Positions 53,639 to 61,725 are shown, numbered from the stretch's first letter. The stretch is DNA of 64,000 nt from Streptomyces lomondensis (GCF_014651035.1 NZ_BMWC01000013.1:124001-188000), one strand, 5' to 3'. The notes: a model not told the origin generated them from the letters alone. Program-made: numbers and translations.

Positions 53639-53925
53639 TGCGGATGTGGCGGTGGCGCCGCGCTGTCCGTGGCGCCGCGGGCTGTACGCGTGCGGCACTG
53701 CTGGCAGCCGTGGTTCTCCTCGGATCCTCCCCCAGCGTGCATGGATGTCGGAAAGGCCAGGACGGAGGGCCTGTGGAGGGAAGGTGGCGAGATCGCTCGC
53801 ATCACTTCTCCCCAGCCGCAGCTTCTTCGCGGCTTTCCGCTGATGATGTGGCTCTCGTTCGGCTTGCGGAGCGGCCGCGCTGTGTATCGACGCGGCAGGC
53901 TTGCGGCCGGTGCGCCAGGCTCGGA
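53639..53925. other. Spacer between the SsgA-like gene and the toxin-antitoxin pair
   Basis: A plus-strand ORF from 53638 (MRMWRWRRAVRGAAGCTRAA) has a hydrophobic stretch early on, but it loses coding character after 40 residues and has no ribosome site of its own. I do not support a gene here. Confidence 0.4.
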
Positions 53926-54324
53926 TCAGACCTTCTCGACGGTCACCCGTGAATGCTCGGCGGTGAGCGTGGTGATGTCTTCGACGTCGGAGGTCAGGAT
54001 CGTGACGCGGCCCGGTTGGGCGAGGGCGGTGGCGCAGAGCATGGCGTCGATGGCGTACTTGTGCCCGTGCAGCCCGGCCGCACGTAGCAGGGCGGCGGCG
54101 GACTGGGCCAGGGCCTGGGTGACCGGCTCGACCCGCAGTCGGGACAGCGTCCACTTCAGGGCGGCGTCGTTGATCCTGGGGTGGATCACCTCGACGAGCA
54201 CCGCGGCGGAGGTGATCACCGGAAGGTCGGCGTCGCGGGCGGCGGTGAGCCACTCGTGGACCTCTCGGTCGCGTTGGACGGCCTTGGCAAGGCCCTCGCT
54301 GTCCAGGACCAGGGCGCCGCTCAC
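53926..54324 (-). CDS. PIN-domain ribonuclease toxin (VapC type)
   Basis: A 132-residue PIN-domain protein. Acidic residues at the expected places: Asp8 (ALVLDSEGLAK), Glu in AAVLVEVIHP, Asp in KYAIDAMLCATALAQ and Asp in ILTSDVEDI, coordinating Mg2+ for RNA cleavage. The GTG at 54324 overlaps the antitoxin stop by 4 bases. Sits at the right edge of the island, where it could stabilise the element. Confidence 0.88.
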   Translation of the reverse strand: MSGALVLDSEGLAKAVQRDREVHEWLTAARDADLPVITSAAVLVEVIHPRINDAALKWTLSRLRVEPVTQALAQSAAALLRAAGLHGHKYAIDAMLCATALAQPGRVTILTSDVEDITTLTAEHSRVTVEKV

Positions 54325-54605
54325 GCGGCCGCCCCGGCGTCGGAGGAGGCGCTGCCGGTGAGCTTGGCCCGCTTGGCGGCCACAGCTTCCGGGTCGGCGG
54401 GGCCGTGGGTCTTGTCGAACTCGGCGATCAGCTCGTCCAGGTTGTCGCGCTCGATCTGCCGCTGCGCGGCCTTCTCCAGGTACGCGGAAACGCCCCGCTT
54501 GCCGACCCGCTCACGGATCGCCTGCAGAGTGCCCGCGGTCAGGGAGACCGAGATACCACTGCTGGGGCCATCGCCGGGAGGGAAGTCGGTGTCATCGTCA
54601 GCCAT
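54321..54605 (-). CDS. Antitoxin of the PIN toxin
   Basis: A 94-residue protein. SSGISVSLTAGTLQAIRERVGKRGVSAYLEKAAQRQI is a ribbon-helix-helix-like DNA-binding segment; the acidic helix RDNLDELIAEFDKTHGP and Lys-rich tail would wrap the toxin. It precedes and overlaps the toxin gene, the standard order, and should repress the operon with the toxin. Confidence 0.82.
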   Translation of the reverse strand: MADDDTDFPPGDGPSSGISVSLTAGTLQAIRERVGKRGVSAYLEKAAQRQIERDNLDELIAEFDKTHGPADPEAVAAKRAKLTGSASSDAGAAA

Positions 54606-54756
54606 GACACAAGTATGGCATTTCGGATGCTAAACAGCGAGATTCTTGGCGGTGCGGGGCCTCGGATGCCGTTTCGGGCGTGCGTCAGAGGCCGCACGAA
54701 GCGCCCGTAGTGCACGTAACGCACATTGATCTTGAGCCCGTTTTGTGTCTCGCAAG

Positions 54757-54768
54757 CCGCTGACCTGC
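54757..54768 (+). repeat. 12-bp echo of the RNA methyltransferase stop region
   Basis: ccgctgacctgc is identical to 34668-34679, which spans the RNA methyltransferase stop codon. It lies 49 bp left of the larger duplicated segment. It may mark a second, nested recombination point; chance cannot be excluded. Confidence 0.35.
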
Positions 54769-54805
54769 TGTTTTCTTCAACCTGTTTTGGCTTTACATGT
54801 TTGCG

Positions 54806-54986
54806 ATGACGCATCATGTGGAGTGCGTCGCCATCCTTGAACCGGCGGCTAAGGGCTCCTGACCTGCGGTTTTACCCGTGTGCATTATGTGCGGTGTGGG
54901 CGTTACCGGCGATACCTTGACGCTGAAATGACGCTCGTGACGCTCGTTCTGATGGGGCGTCAGGCGCTTTGTCGGGCAGATCAGAC
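54806..54986 (+). repeat. Right island boundary: diverged copy of the RNA methyltransferase 3' end
   Basis: Bases 54806-54862 encode MTHHVECVAILEPAAKGS and stop, against MTHHVECVAILEPAEKGR in the full gene at 34618; nearly all base differences are at third positions. Similarity continues past the stop through tgacctgcgg, gtgtgcattatg (54878-54889), gcgataccttgacgc and repeats of tgacgctcg. No upstream part of the gene is present. This is what integration into a gene's 3' end leaves behind. Confidence 0.75.
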
Positions 54987-55435
54987 CCTGTCTCGGTGGC
55001 GAACATCGATGGGCGCCGAGGGCAGGCGACGCTGAGCGCAGATCCACTGAGTCCTGTTGGTCAGATGTCCCGGAAGAAACCAAGGGACGCCGTGACCAGG
55101 CTCGGAGGAACGACCACGCCCGTCGGTCGACGGCCGTGGTCGTCCAGGTGCGCGTGCGGGAGGCTGCCCGACGTCGATTCGGTGCCGAGGTTCATGCCGT
55201 CGGTGTACAGCCCCGTCGCGCGGTTCTTGAACCGTATGTGCGCGCCTGCCGTCGCCTCCATCCACTGAGCCTCTTCCAACTTCGAACCCGCAGGTCATCG
55301 GGGCTGGTGTGAGTCAGCGGTCTCGTACTCGCACTGGTCGCGGGCGGTTGCCTGCGCCCAAGATCGTCTGTCAGTGTGGATGCCGCGCTGTTGGGGACGA
55401 GCCCGTCGAGGGCTGTCGAGGGGGGAGTTGCGGGG
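54987..55435. other. Region right of the island boundary with a possible ricin-like fragment
   Basis: On the minus strand, 55279-55061 encodes GAHIRFKNRATGLYTDGMNL, which resembles one repeat of a ricin-type carbohydrate-binding domain. The frame then becomes featureless. It lacks a signal peptide and repeats two and three, so it is at most the scrap of a secreted glycosidase gene. The rest of the stretch shows nothing I can support. Confidence 0.35.
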
Positions 55436-56248
55436 ATGGCGACGACGGCTGCCGCACTGGTTCTGCGCGGAAAGGGGCGTACGGCGCTCCGCCTGGAGGG
55501 TCAGATGGTGGTGCTGAGGAGCTCCGCCGAGGAGCTCCGCATACCTGTGGAAGCGATGGCGGAGGTACGGGCGGAGGGACGCGCCGTCGAGATCGAACTG
55601 CTGGGCGGAGCCGAGCCGGTGGTCTACCGCGTCGAGGGGGTCTCCGAGGCGGGCGCGGACGCGTTCGGGCAGGCGGTGGGCCGGCTGTTGGCGACGCTCG
55701 ACCCTGACGCCGAACCCATGGACGGTCTGTCGCTGGTGGACGTGCGTCCGCTGACCGGCCGGGACCGGGGGTGGTTCTCCGGGCGCAGACCGGTTGCCGC
55801 GGTGGGTGCCCTGTTCTATGCCGGGCTGATGGCGGCCGTGGGCGTGACCGGGGGCGGGGAACAGGTGGCCGCACTGCTCGGCGGCTCGGTCGCGCTGTAC
55901 GCCGGGTGTTTCATGATCTACGCCGGGGGCCGGGCGAGCGTGGAGGATTGGCGGCTGAAACGGCGTGGCATCACCGTCGTGGCCCAGTTCTCGCATTACA
56001 CCAACAAGTGGCGGGTGTACACGTACACGACGGCTACCGGCCAGAACTACACGTACCAGACGACCGGCAGTGGCACGGACCCGATCGAGGTCACTTACGA
56101 CCCCGCGCGGCCGGGCGACGCAAGGGTGGGCGTCAGCCTCCTGGGCACGCTCGCCATGCTCCTCATCCTCGCAATCCCGGGCTTCGTGGCGGCCGTGGGC
56201 CTCTTCCTCGTCGGTCACGCGGCCGCCGCGCTGTGGGGCGGCTGGTGA
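55436..56248 (+). CDS. DUF3592-like membrane protein
   Basis: A 270-residue protein. The first 120 residues are a PH-like soluble domain (LRGKGRTALRLEGQMVVLRS); two transmembrane segments lie near 125-170. A soluble DUF3592-like loop follows (KRRGITVVAQFSHYTNKWRV, YDPARPGDARVG), and a last hydrophobic pair covers 230-265. GGGGGAG precedes the ATG. Function unknown; it is the only intact gene between the island and the IS relics. Confidence 0.72.
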   Translation: MATTAAALVLRGKGRTALRLEGQMVVLRSSAEELRIPVEAMAEVRAEGRAVEIELLGGAEPVVYRVEGVSEAGADAFGQAVGRLLATLDPDAEPMDGLSLVDVRPLTGRDRGWFSGRRPVAAVGALFYAGLMAAVGVTGGGEQVAALLGGSVALYAGCFMIYAGGRASVEDWRLKRRGITVVAQFSHYTNKWRVYTYTTATGQNYTYQTTGSGTDPIEVTYDPARPGDARVGVSLLGTLAMLLILAIPGFVAAVGLFLVGHAAAALWGGW

Positions 56249-56289
56249 CAGCCACGCTGGGGCTGGCTGTCCGGGCTGTAGATCATCTG

Positions 56290-56698
56290 TCAGCGGGTGA
56301 TCTCAAGGTTGGTGAGGACGAGGAGGGCCCGCAGGAGGGTGGTGGCGTGCCGGGCGTCCAGACGGAGCTTGGTCAGGATGCGCCAGTTCTTGCGGTGGGC
56401 GAAGGCGTGTTCGCAGGCGGCGCGCTCGGCGGCGATCAACTTGTTGACCTGCTTCTTCGCCGTGGTGAGGGGCTTGGTGCGGGCGGCCTTGAAGCCGGTG
56501 ATGATCACTGGGTTGTCGGGGTCGTCGTCCAGGCCGGTGAAGCCGAGGTCGGCGATGGCGCCGAGTCCGGCCTCGCGGAGATGTCGGGTGATGCCGTTGT
56601 GGCGGGCTGTGGTGATCTCGGAGGACCGCCCGGGGCGGGCGGCGGAGATCCAGATCAGCCGTCCGCGGGTGTCGGTGATGACGAGGAACAGCAGGCCG
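56290..56698 (-). mobile_element. IS5-family transposase, C-terminal fragment
   Basis: About 135 residues without a start: LVITDTRGRLIWISAARPGR, EAGLGAIADLGFTGLDDDPD, then ACEHAFAHRKNWRILTKLRL to the natural C-terminus NLEITR. This is the distal part of an IS5-like DDE transposase including the E region. The 5' half is lost where ISAs1-like sequence begins at about 56700. Confidence 0.75.
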
Positions 56699-56704
56699 GG
56701 GACT

Positions 56705-56962
56705 AAGTTCTACGACCGCACCACCGGACACGGCCGCCTGGAGACCCGGGTCGTTCAGGCTCTGACCGTCACCGACCTTGGCGTCGACTTCCCGCATGCC
56801 GCCCAGGTCGCCAAGGTCGTACGCCACCGCACCGACACCAAGGCCGGCAAACGGTGCCGGGAGACGGTCTACGTGATCACCGACCTGACCAGCCGCCAGG
56901 CGTCCCCGGAGCGGAGCGATCCTGACACCGCCGGACGGAAGGACGAGCTGGACCTCGGATGA
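56705..56962 (+). mobile_element. ISAs1-family transposase, internal fragment
   Basis: Encodes KFYDRTTGHGRLETRVVQAL, DFPHAAQVAKVVRHRTDTKA and ETVYVITDLTSRQASPERSD, a stretch typical of the middle of ISAs1 transposases. It has neither start nor end and abuts the IS5 remnant head to head. The sequence diverges after ASPERS and stops at 56962. Confidence 0.7.
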
Positions 56963-57491
56963 CCGAGTCGACGAGTGGGCCAGCAGGTCGTGACCCCCAT
57001 CACGCCGCAGGAGGAGATCACCGCGATCCCATTCGCCGGCCCGGGAGGTGGAGGTCGCGGCGACGGTCACGCAAGGTCGACGTGGATGACGAGCTGGCCC
57101 GTCGGCTGAAGGGCGAGTAAGCATGCCCCGCGCCTCACGGCGACGGGGCGACGCAGTCATATGCCACGCGGACGCCCCGGTTCGTGCTGTTCGAGGCCGG
57201 ACCCCGCCGGCCTTGAGTGGAGCGCCCGGCGGGTCCGATCGGAGCCGCCGGGCGCTCCGCCTGTGAAGAGCGCGGGTGTACGCGGGCGTTGCCGCCTCAC
57301 ACGCTTATTGCCGGTGCGCATCCGCTTCCACTGCACCGCACCGCTTCCTGCCAGGCCGGTGGGGTCACGTACGGGGCGTGGACTCGGCAGCACGCCGACG
57401 AAACGAGACGGAAGGGTCTCATGTGGAGGGTGGCCGGAGCGGCATGCGCCGCCCGACCGGGGCGGATGCAAGACCCGCTGGTGTACCGCTG
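56963..57491. other. Relic-rich stretch without an identifiable gene
   Basis: About 530 bp. The end of an unidentified frame is visible at 57075-57120 (VDVDDELARRLKGE and stop). Around 57190-57260 a GC-rich inverted repeat (gcccggcgggtcc / ggagccgccgggc) is present. No frame has both a ribosome site and coding character. Confidence 0.4.
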
Positions 57492-57827
57492 TTACGGCAC
57501 ATCCACCCACCAGTTGGAGTGATTCCCGCCCAGTTCTCGATGGGCGGTGGTCCGCCACGCGTGATCACTACACGTAGAGTCACTGAACGAGTGAACGGTG
57601 ACGACGCCGTCCTGCACCCACCTCCCCGTCGAGGTGTCCCGTCCAGCTTGCACCCTGAAGCAGCCAAGAGGCTCGCCAACCCAGGTCCACCCGGGTGCCC
57701 ACGACAGATGCACGCTGCCGGTTCCGGCAGGCACGCTCGTCAGCATGATGTTCTTGGAGGTGGCTGCTTCCGCAGGGGCGGCGAAGACCAGCAGGCTGCC
57801 CGCGGCGCAGGCGGCAGCGGCGGCCAC
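57492..57827 (-). CDS. Small secreted protein of unknown function
   Basis: About 111 residues. The start is uncertain: GTG at 57827 gives VAAAAACAAGSLLVFAAPAEAA, a signal-peptide core with AEA cleavage site, but its basic n-region (RRGRI) lies just upstream without a start codon. The mature part has two cysteines (PLGCFRV and DSTCSDH) and Trp-rich beta strands (SVHLSWAPGWTWVGE). I do not recognise the family. Confidence 0.6.
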   Translation of the reverse strand: MAAAAACAAGSLLVFAAPAEAATSKNIMLTSVPAGTGSVHLSWAPGWTWVGEPLGCFRVQAGRDTSTGRWVQDGVVTVHSFSDSTCSDHAWRTTAHRELGGNHSNWWVDVP

Positions 57828-58041
57828 AGCGATGCGACCTCGTCTGACCGGTGCACGATGCGGCCGGCGAGAGGACGGGACGGTCGCGTACTACGACCGC
57901 CAACTCCCGCCAGGTGTCGGCGAAGTGCGGCAAGGAAGCCGGCCGCTCGCCCTGCGGCACGGCGGCTTGCTGGGACGAGCACGACGACGGTGTACGACAC
58001 GGTTGGCGCGGCCCGTCCCGTCGGAACCGTCGTTGCCCGGG

Positions 58042-58659
58042 TGAACCGCTCCGGGATCGTTGGAGGCTCTATGCGTTGACTCCAGCCGCCGGTTGGGGCT
58101 GGTGTTGAGCGTAGTAGTTGGTCTCTTGCTCGTGGGCGGGATGTCTCCGATCGCCGTGTGGAGGCGCTGGTTGTTGAACCAGTCGACCCATTCCGCGGTG
58201 GCCAGTTCGACGTCGGCCAGTCCGTGCCAGGGCTTGCGCGGTTTGATCAGCTCCGTTTTGTAGAGGCCGATCTGGAACGACGTGTACTGACTGCCTGCAT
58301 CCGAATGGTGAACCAGGCCCGGTCCAGCCGGAGTTCCGGCACGGTCGCGGCGCCACAGAGCCATGTCCAGGGCGTCGACGACCAGTTTGGCTCTCTTGAA
58401 GTAGGTGCTCGTCGCGATCTTCAGTCCGTGGCTGGTCAGAACCCGGCAGATCGGCTCGACTCCGAACACCTGGCGGTGTGCGTCGATGAACGCTACGAGC
58501 GCTTCGACGGCCGGTCGAGCTCGGCCGCGAAGAGAGCCGACGCTGCCTCCGCAACCATGCGCACCGCACGCTCACGAAGCTCGGGCGGGTAGGGGGACGG
58601 ACGTGCCATGACTCGATCCTCTCGGGGAATCGAGCCTCCATCAGACCCGGAGCGGTTCA
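58042..58659 (-). mobile_element. Internally deleted IS3-family element with intact terminal repeats
   Basis: 28-bp ends at 58042-58069 and 58632-58659 mirror each other at 23 of 28 positions and begin TGAACCGCTCCGGG. Inside, on the minus strand, orfA starts MARPSPYPPELRERAVRMVA at 58609 but jumps directly to its own end (ALFAAELDRP). orfB keeps AFIDAHRQVFGVEPICRVLT, LVHHSDAGSQYTSF and GLYKTELIKPRKPWHG with two internal deletions and a frameshift before NYYAQHQPQPAAGVNA. At 618 bp it is about half normal length. No flanking target duplication is evident. Confidence 0.78.
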
Positions 58660-59004
58660 TCGGTCCGGACACGGCCGTCACTTTGCTGATCACGATCGGG
58701 GACAACCCGGAATGCCTGGGCAATGAGGCGTCCTTCGCCGCGCTGTGCGGGGTCAGCCCTGTCGAGCGGCCCTCGGCCAGTCGGCAGTACCGTCGCCTCA
58801 ACCGTGGCGGCGACCGGCAGGCCCTACACCGGATCGTACAGACCCGCCTGCGCTTCGACCCGCGCACCCAGGGACTACTACGAACGCCGCATCAAGAAGG
58901 GCAAGACCCAACGCGAAATCGTCCGATGCCTCAAACGCTACGCTGCCCGGGAGGTCTACCACCTGTTGGTGGTCTCGCCCCTTCCGACTTCCTTGCCGGC
59001 CTAG
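58660..59004 (+). mobile_element. IS110-family transposase, C-terminal fragment
   Basis: Encodes IGPDTAVTLLITIGDNPECL, FAALCGVSPVERPSASRQYR and LNRGGDRQALHRIVQTRLRF, then after a frame change YYERRIKKGKTQREIVRCLK and AAREVYHLL. This is the transposase_20 half of an IS110/IS116 recombinase with the Ser-containing region. The N-terminal RuvC-like half and the upstream guide-RNA region are missing; the IS3 remnant lies exactly at the break. Confidence 0.75.
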
Positions 59005-59389
59005 CGCCGACAAGTCCGCTTGAAATCTTCCTCGAAGAGCAGGGGCATGCCGGACGTCACCGGGTGTTTCGTGATCGGTGCTGTCTTTGTGTCCTGCTCT
59101 TTCGAACGGAGCCAGCTGGTCGGCGCGCGCATCCCCCCGAGTCACACAGCGGCATCGGTCGGGCTGCTGTCGTGTCATGGGTTCGTCGGCCGTGAATAGG
59201 CCAAGCGCCTAGAAGGCGCTCGGTCGACTCGCCCATCGTTGGCCTTTGAGCTGGGCTTATAGCTGGTGACAGCTCTCTCTTGCGACAACTTCGACACGGA
59301 CCCCGGATTACTCCTAGACGGCCGCAGCTGCCAAGGCCCGTACGAAGAAGCTCCAGCCGCCGTTGGCGGGCAACTCGGGGCCGGTACGC
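59005..59389. other. Spacer between the IS110 fragment and the GntR gene
   Basis: 385 bp, partly the probable downstream flank of the IS110 element. No supported frame. A short imperfect inverted repeat (agctgg...gctggtgacagct near 59251-59275) is visible. It contains the 3' flank of the minus-strand GntR gene. Confidence 0.35.
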
Positions 59390-60145
59390 CTATCGGTTGA
59401 TCGGGATCTCGTAGACGATCTCGCAGTGAGCCGCGGGCACCACGATGTCCGCCGTCTCCACGGGCCGCCCGTCGTCGCTGTAGTACGTCCGCCGGATGTG
59501 CGTGACGAGTGCCGCCTTCTGGATGCCCAGAAGTGAGGCCTCCTCGGCGGTGGCCTGTCGTGGCTCCGGCTGCTCCACGGCATGGCTGACGGTGACGCCG
59601 ATCGCCGCCATGCGGTTCACGACTCCCGCCCCGGCGTGCGGCCCTCCCTCGGGGAGGACGACAAGAGTGCCGGCGGTGAGGTCGTAGGGCTCCCAGCTCG
59701 TCGACAGCTGCACCGGCCTGCCGTCGGCGAGGAACTCGTACGACGTCCTGACACACAGATCGCCCTCGGTGATGCCCAGCCGGGCCGCGATGTCGGCCGG
59801 GGCTGGCACCTTGGCGTCGGTCCGGCTCTCCCAGTCGCCCTGCTTGCCCATGGCCTTCATGTCCGCTCGGAACGGCGACCCGTCGGGCTGCTCGCGAGCC
59901 GACGACCGCACGATCCGTACCCGTTGCCGGGGCTCGGCGACGTACGTGCCGGAACCGGCGCGGCCCTCCAGGACACCCTGGGAAATCAGCAGCTCCTGTG
60001 CCCGGCGAACCACGTTCTCGCCCACGCCGCACTCCTGGCCGATCTGGGCACGGGAGGGGAGCCGATCTCCCGGCTCCCACTCGTGTTCCGCGATCCGTCG
60101 CCGGAGTTCGTCGGCGATGCGGAGGTACGGCGGCTGCTCAGGCAT
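59390..60145 (-). CDS. GntR-family regulator with UTRA domain
   Basis: A 251-residue HutC-type regulator. The winged helix is YLRIADELRRRIAEHEWEPGDRLPSRAQIGQECGVGENVVRRAQELL (residues 7-54). The UTRA ligand domain has VRTSYEFLADGRPVQLSTSW and THIRRTYYSDDGRPVETADIV. Regulators of this type (for example KorSA of pSAM2) control transfer functions of Streptomyces integrative plasmids. It faces a small-gene operon across a region with two matching palindromes, so autoregulation is likely. Confidence 0.88.
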   Translation of the reverse strand: MPEQPPYLRIADELRRRIAEHEWEPGDRLPSRAQIGQECGVGENVVRRAQELLISQGVLEGRAGSGTYVAEPRQRVRIVRSSAREQPDGSPFRADMKAMGKQGDWESRTDAKVPAPADIAARLGITEGDLCVRTSYEFLADGRPVQLSTSWEPYDLTAGTLVVLPEGGPHAGAGVVNRMAAIGVTVSHAVEQPEPRQATAEEASLLGIQKAALVTHIRRTYYSDDGRPVETADIVVPAAHCEIVYEIPINR

Positions 60146-60154
60146 ATGGAAAAT

Positions 60155-60185
60155 CTAGTCCACTAGCCCTAATCTAGTTAACTAG
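60155..60185. promoter_or_regulatory. Two tandem palindromic operators for the GntR regulator
   Basis: CTAGTCCACTAG (60155-60166) and CTAGTTAACTAG (60174-60185) share the frame CTAGT..ACTAG and each follows aat. The second is a perfect palindrome. Their centres are 19 bp apart, nearly two helical turns, just upstream of the gntR start and 40-70 bp from the divergent operon. Strong positional case for GntR binding; untested. Confidence 0.65.
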
Positions 60186-60223
60186 CTTCACTTAAAGTGA
60201 TCGTCGGTGATGGAGGCTGCCCT

Positions 60224-60502
60224 GTGCCCGCTTCGGGAGTTCGCGCGGCAGCCATCGCTGCCCGGCTGTCCGACCTCGGGCTTCCCGTGCGTGTGGAGGA
60301 GCACGACCGGCACACGTCGGTCGAAGCGGCAGTACCGGAGTCGCTCTCCGCCGACTTATGGCGGGAGGTGCTGGAAGCGGTGGCCGAGGCCGATCGGTTC
60401 GGGCTCCTCGCCACCAGCATCAACGGCCGCACCCTCTGGGCGGTCGTACGCAAAGCGGTCCCCGCGACGGGCGATGTCGGGGGACCGAGCCATCAGCGAT
60501 AG
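60224..60502 (+). CDS. Small element-type protein, 92 residues
   Basis: Begins at GTG 60224 with GGAGG 7 bases upstream; an earlier in-frame GTG at 60197 has no such site. Sequence SGVRAAAIAARLSDLGLPVRVEEHD then SADLWREVLEAVAEADRFGL and GRTLWAVVRK, a small alpha/beta protein. First gene of a coupled operon opposite gntR. Similar genes recur beside GntR regulators in Streptomyces elements, as I recall; function unknown. Confidence 0.68.
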   Translation: MPASGVRAAAIAARLSDLGLPVRVEEHDRHTSVEAAVPESLSADLWREVLEAVAEADRFGLLATSINGRTLWAVVRKAVPATGDVGGPSHQR

Positions 60503-60514
60503 GAGCTGACCAGC

Positions 60515-60829
60515 GTGCTCAACCGTATCCGCCGTGCCGTGACTCTCACCAGAGCGCGGCATGCCCCCAAGGGCAGGCACCGCCGCACCTTACGGGCTTC
60601 CCGGCCGCCGATCGCCCCTGCTTCCCCGGCATACGTTGACGAGCCGACAGTCGTCCTGGCGCAGGCCGTCGACAAGCCGGGTCACCGGCACTCGCTCAGA
60701 GGCGAGGACGTTGCACTCGTCCGTCCGTACATGCTGGTGGAAGAAGAGCCGGTCCGACGGCGCCGGACGGTCGTCATTGCCCCCTACTTGCCGAGCGACG
60801 CCTGGTCGACACTCCTGGGGGCTCAGTGA
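60515..60829 (+). CDS. Small basic element-type protein, 104 residues
   Basis: GTG at 60515 with AGGAG 9 bases upstream. The N-terminal 40 residues are Arg-rich (MLNRIRRAVTLTRARHAPKG); the rest is moderately acidic, ending VIAPYLPSDAWSTLLGAQ. Its stop overlaps the next start (GTGA). Function unknown. Confidence 0.62.
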   Translation: MLNRIRRAVTLTRARHAPKGRHRRTLRASRPPIAPASPAYVDEPTVVLAQAVDKPGHRHSLRGEDVALVRPYMLVEEEPVRRRRTVVIAPYLPSDAWSTLLGAQ

Positions 60830-61098
60830 CGTCCTCGCAGCGGCAGCCTCTCGGCCCGGCTACCTCGGCCACCTCTTACCGCTCGGCTGCTTGCCAGATC
60901 GGCACGCATCAGGCCTGCGCGGAGTCCACCCCGGATTCGGCGCCGGTCGACCTCCCCTTGATCTACGAGGCCTGTGGCTGCCTGTGTCACTCGGCAACTG
61001 CCCCGTCTCGGCTCCGAGGTGACGCGGAGAGCAGTTCGGCATCCAGCCGTACGCCGGCGACCAACATCGAGGCCACGGAGGGGGCAGCGCAGGGATGA
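60826..61098 (+). CDS. Small Cys-containing element-type protein, 90 residues
   Basis: GTG at 60826 overlapping the previous stop. CQIGTHQACAESTPDSAPVD then YEACGCLCHS holds five cysteines and two histidines in 40 residues, a likely metal site. The flanks are Ser/Thr-rich. The stop overlaps the next ATG (ATGA). Function unknown. Confidence 0.62.
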   Translation: MTSSQRQPLGPATSATSYRSAACQIGTHQACAESTPDSAPVDLPLIYEACGCLCHSATAPSRLRGDAESSSASSRTPATNIEATEGAAQG

Positions 61099-61400
61099 CG
61101 ACACGGGATGAACTGAGACTGCTCCCATGGGTTGGGTCGGACGGCAAGCCGTGCTACCTGAGCGCCGATGACCGAGGCGGCTACGTGTCTCGCCTGGCGG
61201 ACCACATCGAGGCCTTCCAACTCGGAGTGGCATCCCAACTGCTGGAGCATGCACTTCGGGTACTCGACGACGACATGGAAGACGCGGAGGAGTTGCACCT
61301 TCTCGCCGCCCAGCTGGCCAGCGCACTGCGGGACGTGCTACGTGTGGCAACCAGCCGCGGACGTAGACCCGTCACGCCTGGGCACCCGAAGGGGGACTGA
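61095..61400 (+). CDS. Small helical element-type protein, 101 residues
   Basis: ATG at 61095 overlapping the previous stop. LPWVGSDGKPCYLSADDRGG is followed by two long helices (YVSRLADHIEAFQLGVASQL, EDAEELHLLAAQLASALRDV). Last gene of the coupled operon and followed by a hairpin. Function unknown; common near Streptomyces mobile-element regulators, from memory. Confidence 0.68.
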   Translation: MTTRDELRLLPWVGSDGKPCYLSADDRGGYVSRLADHIEAFQLGVASQLLEHALRVLDDDMEDAEELHLLAAQLASALRDVLRVATSRGRRPVTPGHPKGD

Positions 61401-61422
61401 ACGGGAGCCGCGTGTAGTGCGG

Positions 61423-61455
61423 CAGGGAGCCTCGGAGGCGACCCGGGGCTCCCTG
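61423..61455 (+). terminator. Hairpin terminator of the small-gene operon
   Basis: A perfect 9-bp stem cagggagcc/ggctccctg (61423-61431 with 61447-61455), 22 bp after the last stop, followed by ttctc. Confidence 0.7.
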
Positions 61456-61725
61456 TTCTCGTCCGGCGGGCATTCGGCACGCCCACGGTGGGACTGAGAT
61501 TGGTGAGCACTGCTTTAGGAGTTCGATCGCTCTGAGGTTCCCCCGAGATGCGGGGAGTGGTGGCAGTGGGTCAGATGGGTCTCATGAGAGGAGCCCAGAC
61601 GAAACGGCGCTGGACAGTGACGTCGCCCATTGACCGAGCGGCTGGCGGAGTCTCCATGACCCGGCGAACCTTGCGGCCCGGGTCATGGAGCACCAGCTTG
61701 GAAGATCGCGTATGCGGACCCCGCC

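Noticed and set aside
53638..53952. 104-residue frame with hydrophobic N-terminus after the SsgA-like gene
   Set aside because: Lipobox-like Cys context does not fit, and coding character disappears after 40 residues.
58042..58659. Target-site duplication around the IS3 remnant
   Set aside because: The bases just outside the ends (ggg left, tcg right) do not match.
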